Below are positions 45,864 through 58,247 of a stretch of 64,000 nucleotides of DNA, piece by piece. The notes under the pieces are model-generated. The model was not told where the DNA came from, did not search any database, and was given only the letters and a program-made list of their open reading frames with translations. Each line of letters begins with the position of its first letter. Position 1 is the stretch's first letter. The DNA is from Leptobrachium leishanense (taxonomy: Eukaryota; Chordata; Amphibia; Anura; Megophryidae): the NCBI GenBank assembly GCA_009667805.1, contig CM019066.1, forward strand, positions 120,047,690-120,111,689, given 5' to 3'. Position numbers and translations under genes: made by a program.

Positions 45864-46414
45864 AGTTTATTCTTTTAATCTGCAGTAAAAAGTCCCTTTA
45901 TTTATAGATTTTTTTTAGGATCTTTTAAGCATTTTTAGGGATTTTTCGGCAAAATATTTTTTTCTTTTTCTTTTTTTAAAAGCGTTTTTTCTGTAACAGA
46001 ACTTTTTATTATCATTCATAGGAGCTTATATGTAAATTCTAGACATTTTCGTTCAGTAGATGTTTGAAAACAGCATTTCAATTTTGACACTTTCAAACAT
46101 ATTATTTTGTTTGTTTTTTTTACCCCTTTCGTCAGCTTGCCGGCTTTTTCCGGCAGCTGGTCTCCACTGTGATCGGCAGCTCGGCAGCTTTTTCCAGCGT
46201 GTTTGCCGTGGTTTTTTCGGCGGTTCCGGCGGGTTTTTGGTGGGTGTTCGGCAGGTGCGCGGCGGATTTTCCCTGCACTTAGGGGACCCTGTGGTGAATG
46301 CTGAATACACTGCAGGGTGGGGAACTTTTATTCCTCGAAGTGCAGGGAAGCACAGGGAACAAGAAAGCACCGAAATGTCAGCGACATATCGATGCTCTCT
46401 GAATAACCCCTATA

Positions 46415-47334
46415 GTTTAGTTCATTTTGTTGATATTTCGACTGTTTTCTAAATTCTAAGGCTTCTCAAATAAATCCTTTTTAGTAACCCTTTGAGTCAT
46501 TAATGCTTACGTTGTGCATCAAGTTAGCACATGTTTTATTACTAAGAGGAAGAGATTTGCAGCAATAATTTCTCTTGGCCTTTTCATTTTACATTGTTTT
46601 GTAGAAAGAAGAAAACTTAATAATATGGGAGAAACATAGTAATAGATTCAATTATTCATAACCATTCCACACTGAAGTTATTTGCTTGTTCTCTTACTTG
46701 CTCAGTAATTTAAATTTAAACACTCGGCTTTTAAAGCATGAAACCGAATAAATACTGAAACATATGTTTTTGCTGATAAAAGTAATAAGTAATAAAACCC
46801 TGATTCCAGCTCCCAGTGCTCACATATACCTCAGAATGGACTTCTATAATGTAGTATCTAGTGGATACAGCGATGCAATTTTTCTCTTAATCTAGGAAGA
46901 TGAATTTCACAGCTTTGGCCCCTATACTGGCTGAAATGGTAATAGGGAGCCACAAATGATGAACGTCTGTTGTAATCCTGTAAGCATTGGGGCTCCCTAA
47001 CGTCTGCTACATTGCCAGCAAATTGCTATGATATTGACTCCACTTGTAATATTTCGGAGTAGGAAATGGTTACTAGCAGAGAAACCTTGCACTATTGCTG
47101 GTATCCTCACCTGGAATGAAAAGTAAAATCACTTCACACCAGTTTTTTGAAAGTTGGATTTGTTTGTAAATACCTGCTCCAAAGGAGAAGAATAAGCTAT
47201 GTTGGAATAGCTCGTTGTTCTCCTTCTACGTGCAAATTAATGGCTCCAATACAAAGTATAGGAGTTGTTAATTGTAAGTAACCTGCTGAGACATCCAAGG
47301 TTGTAATATAGCCATATCGGCTGTTTCCGTTTGC
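46415..47334. other. No recognised gene or element
   Basis: AT-rich, repeat-poor. Confidence 0.5.
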
Positions 47335-47338
47335 TTAA

Positions 47339-48711
47339 CCCTTTCCAGTCCAACAAACTTTTACAACGTTCGCGAGCAGATTTTATTTAATTTTTAAAAA
47401 AAACAACACACACTGTTAAGTTTTATATAACAGTTACAAAAACAATTCTAAAACCTTATTTTATGTTAGTCTTTATATTTTGCATTGTATGAAACTTTTT
47501 AACCCATTCACTGCTGAGCCATTTCATCTCTGTGTGCTGAGCTAATTTTGTGCTCATCATGTTTAAAACGGGATTTGAGGTCATGTTTTATTGTACGACC
47601 CAGACAAATTTTATATCCTTTTTTACAGCAGATTCATAATATATCATTATTATATATGTATACGTCATGTCCTGCCAGAATGCTACAACAAAAAATGTAA
47701 AAATAAATGTGAATTTCCATTAAAATTTCAATCATCTAGAGCGTGTAAAATTATTTTTCATATTTTATTATCCAAGCCTTTACAGTTATATATTCTATGG
47801 GAGTATGCTTGTTAAAACAATTAGAAATGTTTGTTTGTTACTGTATTTTTCTGAGAAAATACATGATTTTAGTTATAACTGAAAAACCAATTTTTTTGTT
47901 GGTGCAGCACTATTGTTCAGATTACAATTGAAAAGTGGAAAATAGTTCTGCATTAATAAATTAGAAAATTAGAAAACATATGCATTATTTATTTATATAT
48001 ATATATATATATTATTTTTTATTGTTTTGTTTTTTTCTAGACTTAACTTGGTCATGTTTGGTATCATGCTCTAGCCTTTTTGACGACACCAAACATGACC
48101 CTCTAGCTGCCACCTATCCATAGGACCCCCTTATCTCCACCATAGGGTTTCCATAGGGAAACCCCTTGGCATCTAGGGGTTAATTTTTGAACTTACGTCA
48201 TCGCGCTGATGCTCGACGATATCGGTGGGGAGGCCAGGATACTTGGCTGACAAGATGTCATCCAAGATGTCAGCCACCTCCGGGTGCAGTCCGGTTGGTG
48301 CTGGATCGCGACCGGCAACTAATGGGTTAAAGAGAGACATCACTGGAAAGGTCACACTGGAAAGGTCACGCTGTGACCTTTCCAGTGATGCCTCTCTTGA
48401 CAAGGTAACCCTCGGCAATGGGGAGATAGAGGTGTCCAATGGATCCCACTTCTCTTCAAGTACTCCCCTGCTCTGGCAACGGGGGTGCCTGAAACTGACA
48501 TCATCATGCCCGGCGCGATGACGTCAGTGCACCGGGAGGGGTATAAATTCAGAGAAATGACTTCAGCGAAGTCCGATCTCCATTCGACTCTGGAAGAGAG
48601 AGGGGAGTATTAGTGGGAGGGCCGATCCGGTCATTTCGGAATATATCTGACATTGGGCCACAACCGTCAAAAGGTTGTGTCAGAAATATTCCAACATTGG
48701 ACCGGAAAGGG
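47339..48711. mobile_element. TTAA-type element hosting a second TTAA element
   Basis: CCCTTTCCAGTCCAACA at the left and TTGGACCGGAAAGGG at the right, with TTAA at 47335-47338 and 48712-48715. After the inner element it contains a GAGAGACATCACTGGAAAGG hairpin (48331-48396) related to that at 21131, a TATA-like GTATAAATTC at 48540, and a final hairpin TCTGACATTGGGCCACAACC... (48648-48690). Confidence 0.78.
47503..48326 (+). mobile_element. TTAA-flanked hairpin-chain family member, nested
   Basis: CCCATTCACTGCTGAGCC start and CTAATGGG end, with TTAA at 47499-47502 and 48327-48330. The AT half follows copy 1 (GACCCAGACA, ATTATTATATATGTATACGTC, ACAAAAAATG), and the GC half is reduced and diverged (CCTCTAGCTGCCACC ... 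GGCATCTAGGGGTTAA at 48102-48182). Confidence 0.75.
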
Positions 48712-48715
48712 TTAA

Positions 48716-50020
48716 TGGTTCATTTATGAGGCCCATAGTCTGTGGAGTGGGTATGGTTACAACATCTCTAAAAAGAGGAAAGAGAAAGAAATGGTACTCA
48801 TTTATACATAGTTTAGAAGGAATACAGGAGTTCTACCTATTTTAAGACATCATAATCCACTTATGGCTATGAATGACCTTTTTTCTGTATATTGCTATAT
48901 TTAGACATTATTATCTGGGTCGTATACAGGATTGTAGCATTTATAGTCTCTAACATTCAAGTACTGATATAGTTTGTCAACATGTGCCTTGTGTATTTGC
49001 TATCATTCTGCAGAACTGGATAATAGATCTAATTAATTTTGTACGATTTATATATAAAATAATTATATTTTTATCTAACTGGTTTTGTTTTGTGTAAAGT
49101 GAGGATGCTTAGACACTGGGAAACCTGATAGCTATGCAGTGGAGTACGCTAATTCTGTCATGCAGACATTCTTTCATAAATTTCTCTTTACTTCTCCTTA
49201 CCTAGTATTTCAAAACAATAGCTGGTGGTGACATCTCAAATGAGTTTTATCTCCGAGTCTCCTGAGTGATTCAGAGCTTTGTTGAAACTCTTTTTTTGTA
49301 GACTATGATGTGGTGCTTTCATTAAAGTAGAGTCAGAATCATAATTCTTTAAAGAAAAAAAAAATCATATTCTTGCAAGCAGAGATTGAGAGCTGGTAAA
49401 TCGTCTAATAAAACCAATACAAAGCAAACGCCAAAAACATAAACCTGGCATTTTGATTTCCTGTAACACCAGACTACATGACACTACCTTACATATAAAG
49501 GTAAATAAGATAAATAAAACATGACAGGTTCCGTTTAAACACAATAATCCCACTAAACTAGTTTTTGTTGTGTTTTCTGCTATTCTGAGCATTTTAAAGT
49601 ACACACTCAAATTTCCGCCGAATAGGCAACACACTCCTTATGCAGAATGATTGTCAGCAGGTGATTCACATTTTGAGTTTCTTGGCAATAAAACTAAATA
49701 AAAATAAGATAATGCAGTGAAGAGGCTACTTTAGGGAAGAAAGCAGCTATTAGCAGGATGCAGAATGTATTAATAGTTAATTATTGGCAATAAACTTGTT
49801 TTATATCTTTATTATTGTTTGTATTCAATGGAAAAAGGTGAAAAATAATGAATTAAGAAACTTCTGAACGTTGGCTGAGCTATTGACAAAGTTTAGTAAT
49901 TTTGTAAATTATGGTCTTTATTGCACGTCTCATAAAGGTCTGTGGCCCTATTCCAAACTTGTTCCCTATCCCGACAGCTTTTGTTAACAAACCCATGAGG
50001 TACTATTCTATAGTGAACAC
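48716..50020. other. No recognised gene or element
   Basis: AT-rich. A frame at 49365-49634 on the minus strand has hydrophobic runs but no family resemblance. Confidence 0.5.
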
Positions 50021-50023
50021 TAA

Positions 50024-50740
50024 GGCCCCTATTACATTCGTCGCGCATTTGTTTTGCGCGCGCGCAAACGCGCATTTGCGCGAGTGCAAAACCATTTGCG
50101 CAGAACGTCGTATTACGCAAACGATGCGCGTAATCGTCTACCGCGATTGACCCTGCGCGAACGAATTTTCCTGCGCGCATCCTATACTTAACATTGTCAG
50201 CGCATTCGTGCGCTGGTATGCGGATGGTATTCCAATCTTCGTGCAACGAAAGGTTGCGCGCATTTTCGTACCTGAAAAGCAGGTGGTAACTGTAAATGTG
50301 ATCATTCTGGGCGAAACGAAATACACCAGCACGAAAAAAAAAAATACAGCACAGTACAGTTACACATTCTACACATACCCAAACATTAAAATTAATAAAT
50401 TGTGTCATTGTTAATTAATTTATTTTTTTTTGGCTGGTGGTTATTAATTTTTATTTTTCCTCTTTTTTAGTTTGTAAATATTTTATTGGAAATGGGTGAT
50501 TGATGTTGGCTGAATCCCGTGACAAATCCCGTGACAAAACAGTCTGCCCACCGATTCCTGCACGCAACGTTAATTTGCGAACAGCTTTGCACGTCAGATT
50601 TGCGCACGAAAAATCTTGAAGGAATAAAAAATGCGCTCAGATCGGAATACCACGTTAATTTTCACGTGATCACGTTTTTTTCGTGCGCAAAAAAAATTGC
50701 GCTGCTCGAGCGCAATTGCGCAGAGAATGTAATAGGGGCC
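50024..50740. mobile_element. Harbinger-like element, strongly CpG-rich
   Basis: Perfect 16-bp ends GGCCCCTATTACATTC, flanked by TAA (50021-50023, 50741-50743). The first and last 250 bp are packed with GCGC, CGCG and TTTGCGC words, in contrast to the AT-rich neighbourhood, and much of it is complementary end to end. The centre is AT-rich. No transposase. Confidence 0.88.
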
Positions 50741-50743
50741 TAA

Positions 50744-51430
50744 CTGTAGCATTCAGAAGTGTAAGCGTTATCGCTAGGATAAGTGTCTGTAACGCATGCC
50801 CCCATATTACCTTCCTGATGCTAAACCCATAAAAATGCATCAGTGATTGCGCTAGTTTCTATGAGTTTACTGTACTTTGCGCATCCTATACTTAATATTG
50901 GGAGCGCAATCATTAATTAGCATTTCGATAAGTAAGGTATAACAAAGTTCTAGCGCTAATTACTGCAGGGATGCGCAAGCCAAAATTTTAGCTACTCCTA
51001 GAAGCTGGTGCTAAATGATTCCACTTTTGCAAAATCATTTAGCACCCCTTAAAACCTCCCCAATATATCTGATACTTATCTCTCATCCCGCGGCGAGAAC
51101 GGTGAACGATCCGACACGTCTCCTGGTCGTGAGCACAGTGAGTCTGGGAAGAAATAGTTCCCAGTCTCCCTCGTCAATCACTCCGCGGCAATGTGCAATC
51201 TCGCAAAATCACGCAGGGCTCCTGGCCTGGATGTGCAAAGCTCCATGGAGTCCTACGGACTCCAGGAGGTGATACTCGCAGCACTGCGGAAACGCTTCCA
51301 CGAGTATCCCAGTGGTTTGTTCTAGCGTTTCAGAGCAAGTAGCGCCTGCCCTAGAATCTCCTGTTAAAATGGGGATGCTACGGGAAAACCTGCAGGCACA
51401 GATTTTACCCATTAATGTCCGCCTTTTAGC
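50744..51430. mobile_element. Harbinger-like MITE, inverse copy of 54084-54633
   Basis: TACTGTACTTTGCGC...GGGAGCGCAA at 50870-50910, and CTCATCCCGCGGCGAGAACGG at 51080, are the complement of words at 54440-54480 and 54247-54270. The left edge joins the TAA of the element before it; the right edge is uncertain. Confidence 0.6.
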
Positions 51431-51600
51431 GCACAGTAGGGAATAGAGCCCATAGAGTATAATGGCTCTGGTAAATTTACAACAACTTTGGAATAGGGCC
51501 TCTTATTGTTAAACGTGACAACTCCATAGAATATAATGGCTCGGGAACGTTTACAGCAGCTCTGGTTAAGTTTACACCAACCTTGAAATAGGGCCCCTAG
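51431..51600. mobile_element. Fragment of the GGGCCATATTAC palindromic family
   Basis: Two copies of an ATAATGGCTCTGG / TTTACA(A/G)CAGCTCTGGTTAA motif in tandem, as in 52249-52487. The right end is GAAATAGGGCCCC. Confidence 0.6.
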
Positions 51601-52248
51601 TCTGGTTAACTGTACCAAACTATTATCACTGGAATTAGGAGCCCTGAGCCTCCCCTGATGAGTATTACTATTCTTAAACCTGTGACAACACAGAGGTCTA
51701 TATTCCAAATGGAACGATAGGTGTCACCTACTGATGATTTGAAGTGATAACGCTCGCGAAACTCATTTGGGTGTTTCGTTCGACACTTGTATTTTATTTA
51801 TTTATTTTAATAAACTAGCCTTTAATTAATCTCCTTGCATCCTGACTTTGATTGGAGCGAAAGGAACTTTACAGGCTGTGCGGGAGATCCGGTGCTCCCT
51901 CTAATGTCGCCGGTAGCCGATTACATCTGGTGTCTGATTGAGACACAATAATAGGTGAGTAAATTTCCTTCTTTCATTTACACTCAATCGTGCAACTCAA
52001 TTTGCTACGCTATGGCAGCATTCTGTTTTATTTGAGGTACAAAACGGAAGAGAGCAGAGAGAAGGAGACCGTTGTTGTTTTGAGGAAGCTCTGGATCTAC
52101 CATATATATATTTCTTCCTGTTCTACATTGTTGGTGGGTTTGGATATACCATCACATGGAAAGATACAGCTGCTGATTTAACCTAAGGACATTTATAATT
52201 TTATTCATTTTATTTGGTTAATGGTTTAACATCCATTTATACATACAG
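51601..52248. other. Unassigned; hammerhead-like words at 51731
   Basis: 51731-51765 reads CTGATGATTTGAAG ... GCGAAAC with flanking GGTGTC/GACACTT arms. The stem II position lacks the closing G-C pair, so at best this is a decayed ribozyme. The rest is not recognised. Confidence 0.35.
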
Positions 52249-52487
52249 GGCCATATTACGTACTTGGTGCTAAATTAACCAGAGCTGTTGTAAGCTTAAA
52301 ACCTCCGGTCTATATTACAAAGTTGGTGCTAACTTAACCAGAGCTATTGTTAACTTAAACCTCCATAGGCTACAATGGCTCTGGGAAGTTTACAACAGCT
52401 CTGGTTAAGTTAGCACCAGCCTCGTAATATAGCCCGTTAAGTTCACAACAGCTCTGGTTAAGTTAGCACCAACTTTGTAATATGGCC
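52249..52487. mobile_element. Palindromic MITE with an internal copy of itself
   Basis: GGCCATATTACGTACTTGGT at the left, ACCAACTTTGTAATATGGCC at the right. Both arms occur twice (GGTGCTAA(C)TTAACCAGAGCT at 52264 and 52327; complement at 52397 and 52450), so it is a foldback within a foldback. No convincing target duplication. Confidence 0.72.
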
Positions 52488-53160
52488 AATACTTTTTTAA
52501 GCTGACCCTGGTTATTGAAGCCGTCTTTGGTTATTGAAACCACCTCTAGGTGGTGCCCGAGATACATAAGGCCTGAAGCCCATAGGGCCCTTAAGATGCC
52601 TCTGATGCCAGGACGCAGGGAGGATTTTTCTAGAAGGTTTTGGCAGTGCGTGAGGAGATTGAGCAGTTGACAGGAGGGTACTTAAGGCGCGTGTGGAAAG
52701 GGTCTGCGCGCCTTTTTCTCCTGCGGGAGAGCGGTGAAAATCCCCACCCTCCCTCCCTGTTTCATATCATTTTTTTTGGTGGGTTGTTTTTTTCGTTCAG
52801 TTTTTTGTTGGGCTCCTTTGTCACGGTGGGGGCTTGTACGCAGTGCTGGCTAGGGGTTCCTTTTTAGTTACGATTTTTTGGTCAGATGGTTGGGAGTTGG
52901 GAAGATTTTTGGTGGTTGGTTGGTTTGGAGGTGTTTGGGGGTTGTGGGGAGTCCTCTTTCAGCACTGGATTATTGTTTTATTTTGTTATTTAAATTATTA
53001 TGTTATTGTGGTGGGGTTATAGTGTGGCGTTTTAGCTGTGGCCTATATATAATAAATATATATATTATTCCACAGTTATGTGTTTGCGTTTTCTTGTGTG
53101 GTTTTTTGTCTCCCGAAGTCCGACCCGGTCGTCAGTAGGCGACTTAAGGCTTTCCTTTCT
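52488..53160 (+). other. Possible LTR-type promoter region
   Basis: 52640-53160 differs from its surroundings: G/T-rich, with GCGCGCC at 52707, a CCTATATATAATAAATA box at 53041, and a final TCCGACCCGGTCGTCAGTAG. It looks like the 3' part of a retroelement terminal repeat, but no partner or duplication is visible. Confidence 0.3.
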
Positions 53161-53971
53161 CTATATTTCAAACATGTCTAATCAACGGTTTTGTAAGTAA
53201 ACCTGGCTAAACCTTCAATGTTATCTCTATTGGATTTACAACTTTCCAAAATCCTGTTTATTTTCACTCTCAGATATATCAAAAACATTTTTTTTCAGTT
53301 TACTAGGACGAGAAAAGCTGACAAATTTCAACAAAAATTATCCTGGGCATCTGAAAAATCTTCTTTGTCTAATAAACAGCCTGCATGAACTTTACAGCTG
53401 TAGCTAAAATTCTTTCTAATAAAGCTATTGATGTTCTCTACATTGTCTTGGCACATTCACTTTACTTTTGCATTAGAGTTTCCAAAGTGCCATATCCTGG
53501 CTTATAAGTCAAACTCTCTTTTGCTCTCACTAAATGTCCTCTGTCACAACAGAATAAATATTACAGAAAGATCTTTTTACACATCATTTAATATCACATG
53601 ATTTTGTCAAATATTAAAATTTATGAATCTCCCTCTTTTTTTGAATGGTGTCAAAAAGTCATGTGTGCCCTTCATAGACTATTTTCAGTTATGGCAGTAC
53701 TCTAGTAGATACCACCATTCCAAATAATTAATAGATAATATATCCATCAAGGGGACACATGTATTGACTAGATTCTTAAGTTATAGGCATTTTGTCTACA
53801 TATGTTAGTTTGTAATGACTTGCTATGCCTTGCACATAATACCAATTGCTGTGGTGGAGAAATGTGCCTTTTTGTGAGGTCTATGAGACGAGTTTTATGG
53901 ACAAGAATTGTATTTCAAGAATTATCTTGATTGTTTGTTGACAACCTGTTTACAGCATGTTAAACAGTCCA
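53161..53971. other. No recognised gene or element
   Basis: AT-rich, repeat-poor. Confidence 0.5.
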
Positions 53972-54084
53972 TAGTGCTCAACCTTGGCCCACCAGATGTT
54001 TTGGAACTACATTTCCCACAAGGAGCTGTCAACCTAATGAGTGGCTGAGTATCATGGGAGAAGAAGTTGCAAAACATCAGGGGC
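53972..54084. mobile_element. hAT-type MITE relic
   Basis: GTGCTCAACCTTGGCCCACC, GATGTTTTGGAACTACATTT and the complementary AAAACATCAGGGGC follow the 7675-7810 type. The right end is overrun by the next element. Confidence 0.7.
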
Positions 54085-54633
54085 AATATTGCGTGCCCTG
54101 AGCTAAAACTGGGATGCTAAGGGGAAACATTAGCATTCGCCTCTTGCGAGATCCTGCTGGTCGGCGGAGTGATCGCGGAGGGAGACAGTGGACTTTCTTC
54201 CCCCAGTCTCCCTCTGCTCCCGGTGGCCAGAAGCAGCGGATCGGGCCGCCGTTCTCGCCGCGGGATGAGAGGTGATTATTTGATTTTTGGGGGGGTTTTG
54301 AGCTGCAGTTAATGGGTTCTGCAGCAGCGCAATCTGTTACATTCACCTCTGAGCTGGTGGTAACTTTTTTAGTTAATGCCAGCTCTTCGGATCACTTGGT
54401 CCTAGCACTATTTACTAACGCTAGTTAATCTGTGCTTGCACTTTGTGCTCCCCACGTTAAGTATAAGGAGCGCAAAGTACAGTAAACTCACGCTACGAAT
54501 CACAAATTAATGAGTGCTAATGTTTTTTTTAATGTTAGTGATTTGAAGGTGATGTGGGAGCAGCGTTATGACCGCCTTTAAGATAGCGCTAACACTGACA
54601 CTAGTGTTAGCTTGAATGGGTGATAGAGCCCCA
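54084..54633. mobile_element. Harbinger-like MITE
   Basis: Carries the family hairpin ACTTTGTGCTCCC / AGGAGCGCAAAGT (54440-54478), the CCGTTCTCGCCGCGGGATGA word (54249) and a palindromic GACACTAGTGTTAGC end near 54600. See 30021 and 50744. Confidence 0.65.
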
Positions 54634-57228
54634 GGAGGGCCAAGGATGAGCACACGTGTCCTTGCGTGCTTGCATAATCGTCAGCGATGTCTGAACTTGT
54701 ATGCATCATTCCAAAGTGATATATTCCAGCAATATAATAAGAAAATACCAAATAGGACACGCCTAGCTAAGATCAGGCATGTTGAGCCGAAAGCAAAAAT
54801 TCAAAGCACCATTTCCAGTTACCGGCACAGCAGAAACTGGGAGCTAGTCAGAAAATGACATGATTTGATTGGTTGATGATATTGCATTCTCTCTTCTAAC
54901 CTTGGAAAAAAAAATTTGTATCAGTAACTGTCAATGGTGGTTTGAGAATTGTGATGCAGTTCAAAGATGGCTGCCTCCACACAGACAGCTCATCAAGATG
55001 CAATTACCGATAAACGTGATATAGCTTCGAAATAATGGCGATATGTTTGTGCTCTTGTCTAAAAATGATTTATGAACAGAAAAATGTAGGTTATAGTGCT
55101 ACCTGTACCAAAGGAGCATGCTATACATCTCTTTGTCTTCTTATAATTTAAAAGCAAAATGTGCCATGTGCAATCAGGAGAACATTGTATATCATTTCTT
55201 GCATTTCAGACTTTTTGATGATGCTATTAACACCTTATAGCAGAATCTGTAAGAAAAAAAAACAACCCGTGTTCAATCCAAAGTGCAGTTATTGGCACGG
55301 GATTCTGGATCTGGCTTGTCGAATTGCATGCCAGATGGGCTAAGGCAGTGTACGTATTGCAAAGGTAGTTGCTTTTACACAGACTTTGCAATCAGAATGG
55401 CAATGCAAATGATTCTGAGCCCACATCTCGTATCAGATGAGCCGTGTTCATGGCTGCTCTCCTTTATCATGCCCTAGGGAAGGAACAGGTATCACAGATT
55501 TTAAGGAGTAATATCTGCAGTATGCTGAAGTGTTCATCTAAATTGAAGGTATCTGTGTAATAGCAGATGACATGATTCAAGCTGCATCCAGAAGACAGGA
55601 AAATGATCAAATATTGAGCAATGTCAAGCAGAGAGCCTAGAAACTCAATGTCAGATTCAATTTATACAAAATCCAATATACATCAACATGAGTAAACTAC
55701 ACGGGGCATATAATTACTTCAGAAGGGCCCCTAGCATAGATAATGACAAGATGGTACACAATGCAAAAGTGCATAGATTTGTAGAAAAAGGTATATTATA
55801 TGGTTACTTAACATAACCAGGAAATCAATCTGATCATTAACCATCTGAGTACCACGAAACGTTTTGTACGAAAAGGGTTACTTTATTTCAAACGATATAT
55901 CATCTGTTTCAAATTTCGATACATTCTGTTTACCAGATCTTTACATTCACAATTTTAATAAAATTAAGGTAAAAATAGCTAATACACTCCTATATTTGAA
56001 CTGACATTCTCGTGTTTTACTTCATTGTCGAACAAATAATTTGCATACTGATATTGAATATACATTTCTTACATCAAGATTACAACAAACCGGAATTTTG
56101 GTGGTCACGTGCTTGTGGATTGTTGGGTTAAATGGTTATTTCAAATTCCAAAGTAGGAAAGATTTCAGTAGTTAAATATTGCTTGTACAAACAAACACCC
56201 TAAGCCAATAACACTCGAGTTCTGCTAGATGTGCCTCAACTCACTGCTTAGCGAACAAGCCTTTAAAATTATATTTAAAGGGACAGTCTGGGCATCGTGG
56301 TCATTCTGTGAAACTTAAATGGCTATGGTTGTCATGACTGGTGACCCTAAACAACAAGTGTTGAATTTAATGCAGGTCCTTATAATGACGTGCTTAAAAG
56401 TGCACAGACAAGAAATGGGAGAGAATAGTCAACGTAGTAAAGGTCAAGGGTTGCAGAGATCACAATATCAGAAGTATAAATCCAGGTCAGGAGTATAAAG
56501 CATCAGAAAAGTCAAAGGGAGAGCCAAGTCAGAAACCAGAGAATCGGAATCAGTTCAGTGAAAAAAACACAATAAGGCAAGGGTGGAATGAAGAAAGCAT
56601 GTCTATATAGTGGAAGGAGAACCGTGATTAGGCAGCATCATCTTAGTGTGAGTGCAAAGTTACGCATGGATCATGATAGCGCCTGCCTGGCCTTGCATGG
56701 TAGGAGTGCTGCTCTGCATTTTGGAAGTGCCGGCATCCTTATTGTGATTCTCCATAGCTGCGACTTTAAAACAACTTGCAGGAGAGCATTCCATGTCTAT
56801 ATCGCTAGGTGGCGCGTCAGTCTTCGAACAGGCTGCATCATTCTGAGGATGCACTATGTCACTTTGTGAGGGGCATGATATGCATGACGCAGGGCAAACT
56901 GATTCCTGTTGCACCCAGCAGGAGCTCAGGTAGCCTCGGATAACAGGCATGTATTCTGCAAAGGTATGGGTGTCGTGACAATGGCAAATGTCCTCCCCTC
57001 TACCCACAGGAATCCCCCCCAAAAAAAGCAGCAAGTCGGTGTCTGCTGATCTGCCTTCCAGGATCTTGTTTAGCAAAGACAGTAATTTCTCTTAATATCT
57101 TGAGAGCAATTGAACTGGCAAGATATTTGAACAAGAAACCAAGCTCCTTCTTTGCATGTCACTGCTGCAGCTTCAACGGCAACTACGGCTGTAGGGATGG
57201 ATGTGGCCAGACAGTGCTGAGCACTAGG
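54634..57228. other. No recognised gene; repeat-poor
   Basis: About 2.6 kb. 56330-56600 has the same loose texture as 11780-11900 and 36640-36760 (AGAAACCAGAGAATCGG words), perhaps LTR-element debris. Otherwise nothing. Confidence 0.45.
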
Positions 57229-57477
57229 ATGGGCCGAACACCCCCGTGTTCGGTTCGAACTCGAACACCCGAACGGCCGAAAAGTTTGAATTGGAACTCG
57301 AACGTAATGCAAGTCAATGAGGGTCGAACTTCTGAAAATGAAAGTGCCCTCCAAGAGGGCATATATGCAAGATATTGGCCATATATGCCAGATATTGGCC
57401 ATAAAAGGTGTATGGGGGACCCGGTACTGCCCTGGGGACAGGAAACAATGAAAAAAAGTAAAAGAAAAACATTTTAA

Positions 57478-57575
57478 CCCTTTCACTGCTGAGTGCTGAG
57501 CCATTTCACTGTTGTGCGCTGAGCTCATATTTACTGCTTTTGCTCATGTTTAAATGCGATTTGAAGCCATGGGAA
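57478..57575 (+). mobile_element. Left end of a hairpin-chain TTAA element, truncated
   Basis: TTAA at 57474-57477, then CCCTTTCACTGCTGAGTGC and GCTCATGTTTAAATGCGATT as in copy 1. Cut after about 100 bp by the array that follows. Confidence 0.75.
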
Positions 57576-58247
57576 ACGTTTTATAACCAACAAGTGGGAA
57601 ATGTTTGACCAACAACGAGTGGGAAATGTTTGACCAACAAGAATGGGAAATGTTTGACCAACAGCGAGTGGGAAATGTTTGACCAACAATGAGTGGGAAA
57701 TGTTTGATCAACTACGAGTGGGAAATGTTTGACCAACAAGGAGTGGGAAATGTTTGACCAACCCCGAGTGGGAAATGTTTGACCAACGAGTGGGAAATGT
57801 TTGACCAACACGCAGGACAGGGTAACAATGGAGACTGAAAAATCAACCAAGTAGTGAATCGCCAGGAGACACTCAGAACTGAGGGAAGCAAACTCCATAA
57901 CAGGGCGATGAGCCGGATCGCGCTGTCTGTATTTAAACTCGGCGGGTGTGCATCATCATGCTGCGCCCCGTCTCCTGACCAGCCCTGCGAGCTCTGGAAG
58001 CCGGCACAGCACCTGGCACCTGGAATTTCGATGTCGCAGCCGGGTGGCGGGGCCCCCACTGAGCCCCAGACATGACAGTTACGCTCATACACACCACACA
58101 TTACTGAGAGTTTTATTTCCGTGGAACTGTGTGATGTCCTTTTTTGTTTTGGAAGGGGGCAAAAAGATGTTACGGGTTGTGGAAGTTTACGGGGGGCCCC
58201 ATCATGAGGTTCAGTAAGGGGCCCCATAATTTCTGATGGCTGCCCTG
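57576..58247. mobile_element. hAT-type element D, inverse fragment of element B
   Basis: The right end CTGATGGCTGCCCTG at 58233-58247 is the complement of the left end of element B. Leftward it has the same modules in the same order: ATTACTGAGAGTTTTATT unit, LTR-like module ending at GACATGACAG (58063-58073) with TTTAAA at 57932, and the minisatellite. The left end and array edge are missing. Confidence 0.82.
57585..57812. repeat. ~25-bp minisatellite
   Basis: Nine to ten units of GAGTGGGAAATGTTTGACCA followed by ACAA-type spacers; the complement of the array at 18038. Confidence 0.93.

Larger units (their letters stand above)
44075..46411. mobile_element. CAGGGTTATTCA-family element with two insertions
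   Basis: AGGGGTTATTCAGAGAG and CTCTCTGAATAACCCCT ends, flanked by ATA (44072-44074, 46412-46414). The original element is about 830 bp; the rest is the ~420-bp repeat insertion (44362-45271) and a second insertion (45300-45863), one after the other in its TAATAAACAGTTTATTCTTT region. Confidence 0.85.

Noticed and set aside
49893..50414. Long frames across the CpG-rich region
   Set aside because: They run across the end of a Harbinger-like MITE and its flank; GC-rich words suppress stops. No transposase motif.
57585..57812. CRISPR-like repeats of about 20 bp with short variable gaps
   Set aside because: The gaps are 2-5 bp variants of the same unit, not spacers; this is a minisatellite inside element D.
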